From Vulcanimicrobiota bacterium (lineage in GTDB: Bacteria; Vulcanimicrobiota; Vulcanimicrobiia; Vulcanimicrobiales; Vulcanimicrobiaceae): a DNA stretch of 13,443 nucleotides. Both the position numbers and the translations under genes were made by a program. Positions 12,158 through 13,443 of this stretch are shown piece after piece (positions within the stretch are counted from its first letter, which is position 1; every line of letters starts with the position of its first letter). The notes beneath the pieces are model-generated. The model saw only the letters and a list, made by a program, of their open reading frames with translations. It did no database searches and had not been told where the DNA came from. The stretch covers positions 1 to 13,443 of the forward strand of contig JABEUW010000260.1 in assembly GCA_013043945.1 (NCBI GenBank). Reading direction: 5' to 3'.

Positions 12158-13443
12158 GTGGCGCAAGTTGCAATCAGTTTTACGCTCATCATGCGCGTCG
12201 AGATGCCGAACGAGACAGGCGCCTTCGGCGTCCTCGCAAACGCCATCGGCGATGCCGGCGGCGTCATCGCGGCGGTCGATATGCGGTCGGTCAATCGATC
12301 GCGCGTTATCCGCGACGTTACCGTGAACGTCAGTTCCGAGCAAATCGGCAACGACGTGCGCCGTACCGTGGAGGCGATCGAAGACGCGCGAATCATCAGC
12401 ATCTCCGATTCGACCTTCCTCGCTCATATCGGCGGCAAGATTCGCGTCGAACCAAAAATTCCGGTGAAAACACGACAGGATCTTTCGACGGTGTATACGC
12501 CGGGTGTCGCGCGCGTCTCGATGGCGATTGCGGCAGATCCGAGCAAAGCGTTTGCGCTAACGATTAAACGGAACAGCGTCGCCGTCATCTCCGACGGCAC
12601 CGCGGTTCTGGGCCTCGGTGATATCGGCCCGCTCGGTGCTCTGCCGGTGATGGAGGGCAAAGCGATGCTCTTCAAGCAGTTTGCCGATATCGATGCGTTT
12701 CCGATCTGCCTCGACACCAAGGACGTCGATGAGATCGTCGAGACCGTCGTTCGTATCGCTCCGGTCTTCGGCGGGATCAATCTTGAAGATATCTCGGCCC
12801 CGCGGTGTTTCGAAGTCGAGAAAAAACTGATCGAGCGTCTCGACATTCCGGTGATGCACGACGATCAGCACGGCACCGCCGTCGTCATCCTGGCGGCGCT
12901 GATGAACGCAGCGAAGGTCGTAGGGAAGGAATTTTCGAGCCTTCAGGTCGTCGTATCGGGAAGCGGTGCTGCGGGTACGGCTACGATTAAAATGCTACTC
13001 GGTGCAGGCGTGCGCGACGTCATTCCCGTCGATCGCGTCGGGGCGCTCAATCGGAGCGACCGGTACGACAATCCCCACTGGCGCTGGCTCGCCGAGAATA
13101 CCAACCGCGAAAATCGCCGCGGCACGCTCGCCGAAGTCCTCAAGGGGGCCGACGTCTTTATCGGCGTCTCGGCTCCGGGAGTGCTGCAGCCCGAGGATAT
13201 TGCGACGATGGCCCGCGATCCGATTGTTTTTGCGATGGCGAACCCGACCCCCGAGATTATGCCCGATGCGGCGGCCCCGGTCGCTACGGTCATCGCGACC
13301 GGGCGCTCCGATTTTCCGAATCAGGTCAACAACCTCTTAGCTTTCCCGGGGATCTTTCGTGGGGCGCTCGACGTCCGTGCGAGCCGCATTACCGAGTCGA
13401 TGAAACTCGCTGCGGCGCGGGCGATCGCCGAGATGGTCAGCGA
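12158..13443 (+). CDS. NAD-type malic enzyme with N-terminal ACT domain (3' truncated)
   Basis: Oxidative decarboxylation of malate to pyruvate and CO2 in the cytosol. The GTG start follows a perfect Shine-Dalgarno, and the frame is open to the window edge, so 428 residues are visible and only a short C-terminus should be missing. Residues about 1-80 form an ACT-like ligand-binding domain (VEMPNETGAFGVLANAIGDAGG). The malic domain follows, with Tyr113 in YTPGVA and Lys168 in PVMEGKAMLF as the catalytic pair. Metal ligands are expected in NLEDIS (Glu210, Asp211) and HDDQHGT (Asp235/236). The Rossmann motif is GSGAAG (268-273). Asp292 near the end of beta-2 (IPVDR) suggests a preference for NAD. 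Conserved NPTPEI and SDFPNQVNN are present. ACT fusions are a known minority form of small bacterial malic enzymes; the ACT domain suggests allosteric control by an unidentified small molecule. Confidence 0.95.
   Translation, partial: MAQVAISFTLIMRVEMPNETGAFGVLANAIGDAGGVIAAVDMRSVNRSRVIRDVTVNVSSEQIGNDVRRTVEAIEDARIISISDSTFLAHIGGKIRVEPKIPVKTRQDLSTVYTPGVARVSMAIAADPSKAFALTIKRNSVAVISDGTAVLGLGDIGPLGALPVMEGKAMLFKQFADIDAFPICLDTKDVDEIVETVVRIAPVFGGINLEDISAPRCFEVEKKLIERLDIPVMHDDQHGTAVVILAALMNAAKVVGKEFSSLQVVVSGSGAAGTATIKMLLGAGVRDVIPVDRVGALNRSDRYDNPHWRWLAENTNRENRRGTLAEVLKGADVFIGVSAPGVLQPEDIATMARDPIVFAMANPTPEIMPDAAAPVATVIATGRSDFPNQVNNLLAFPGIFRGALDVRASRITESMKLAAARAIAEMVS

Noticed and set aside
1..13443. Possible defence island, prophage, insertion sequence, CRISPR array or RNA gene
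   Set aside because: No transposase, integrase, repeat-spacer pattern, terminal inverted repeats or tRNA/rRNA-like segment was seen; genes are co-directional with uniform composition.

Overview
The window is dense, high-GC bacterial DNA (roughly 60% G+C by eye) with eight genes, all on the + strand and almost without gaps. HAE-1-type RND efflux and a class C penicillin-binding protein point to a diderm (Gram-negative-type) bacterium. GTG is the start codon of five of the eight genes. The hexamer CGATCG is very frequent. A deep-branching phylum such as Eremiobacterota/Vulcanimicrobiota would fit, but that is only an impression.

Layout: (1) 2-628, the 3' end of an SPFH/Band 7-like gene, overlapping by 4 nt (625-1239) a helical protein of unknown function. 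(2) A 75-nt intergenic stretch, the only real gap, which carries inverted repeats and the ribosome binding site of the next gene. (3) 1315-4773, a 1152-aa RND transporter with an unusual extra block of membrane segments. (4) 4760-5524, a short-chain dehydrogenase whose catalytic Tyr position is His. (5) 5524-8088, an M1 zinc aminopeptidase with a C-terminal HEAT-repeat domain and coiled coil. (6) 8036-9385, a D-Ala-D-Ala carboxypeptidase (PBP4/DacB family) with an N-terminal membrane anchor. (7) 9393-10814 and 10801-12144, the TldD/TldE metalloprotease pair. (8) 12158-window end, an ACT-domain malic enzyme, cut by the edge.

From the RND gene to the malic enzyme, adjacent genes overlap (14, 1, 53 and 14 nt) or are separated by 7 and 13 nt, so they are probably one transcript with extensive translational coupling. 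No single pathway is obvious. Three products are peptidases of the cytosol (M1, TldD, TldE) and one is a periplasmic peptidoglycan peptidase, so peptide turnover or maturation plus envelope maintenance and export is the common theme. The malic enzyme has its own strong Shine-Dalgarno and is probably a metabolic passenger.

I saw no rRNA, tRNA, CRISPR array, insertion sequence or clear Rho-independent terminator. Most of the window is recognisable housekeeping-like gene content. The parts that depart from expectation are the RND membrane insert, the SDR active-site substitution, the uncharacterised SPFH partner and the CGATCG excess.
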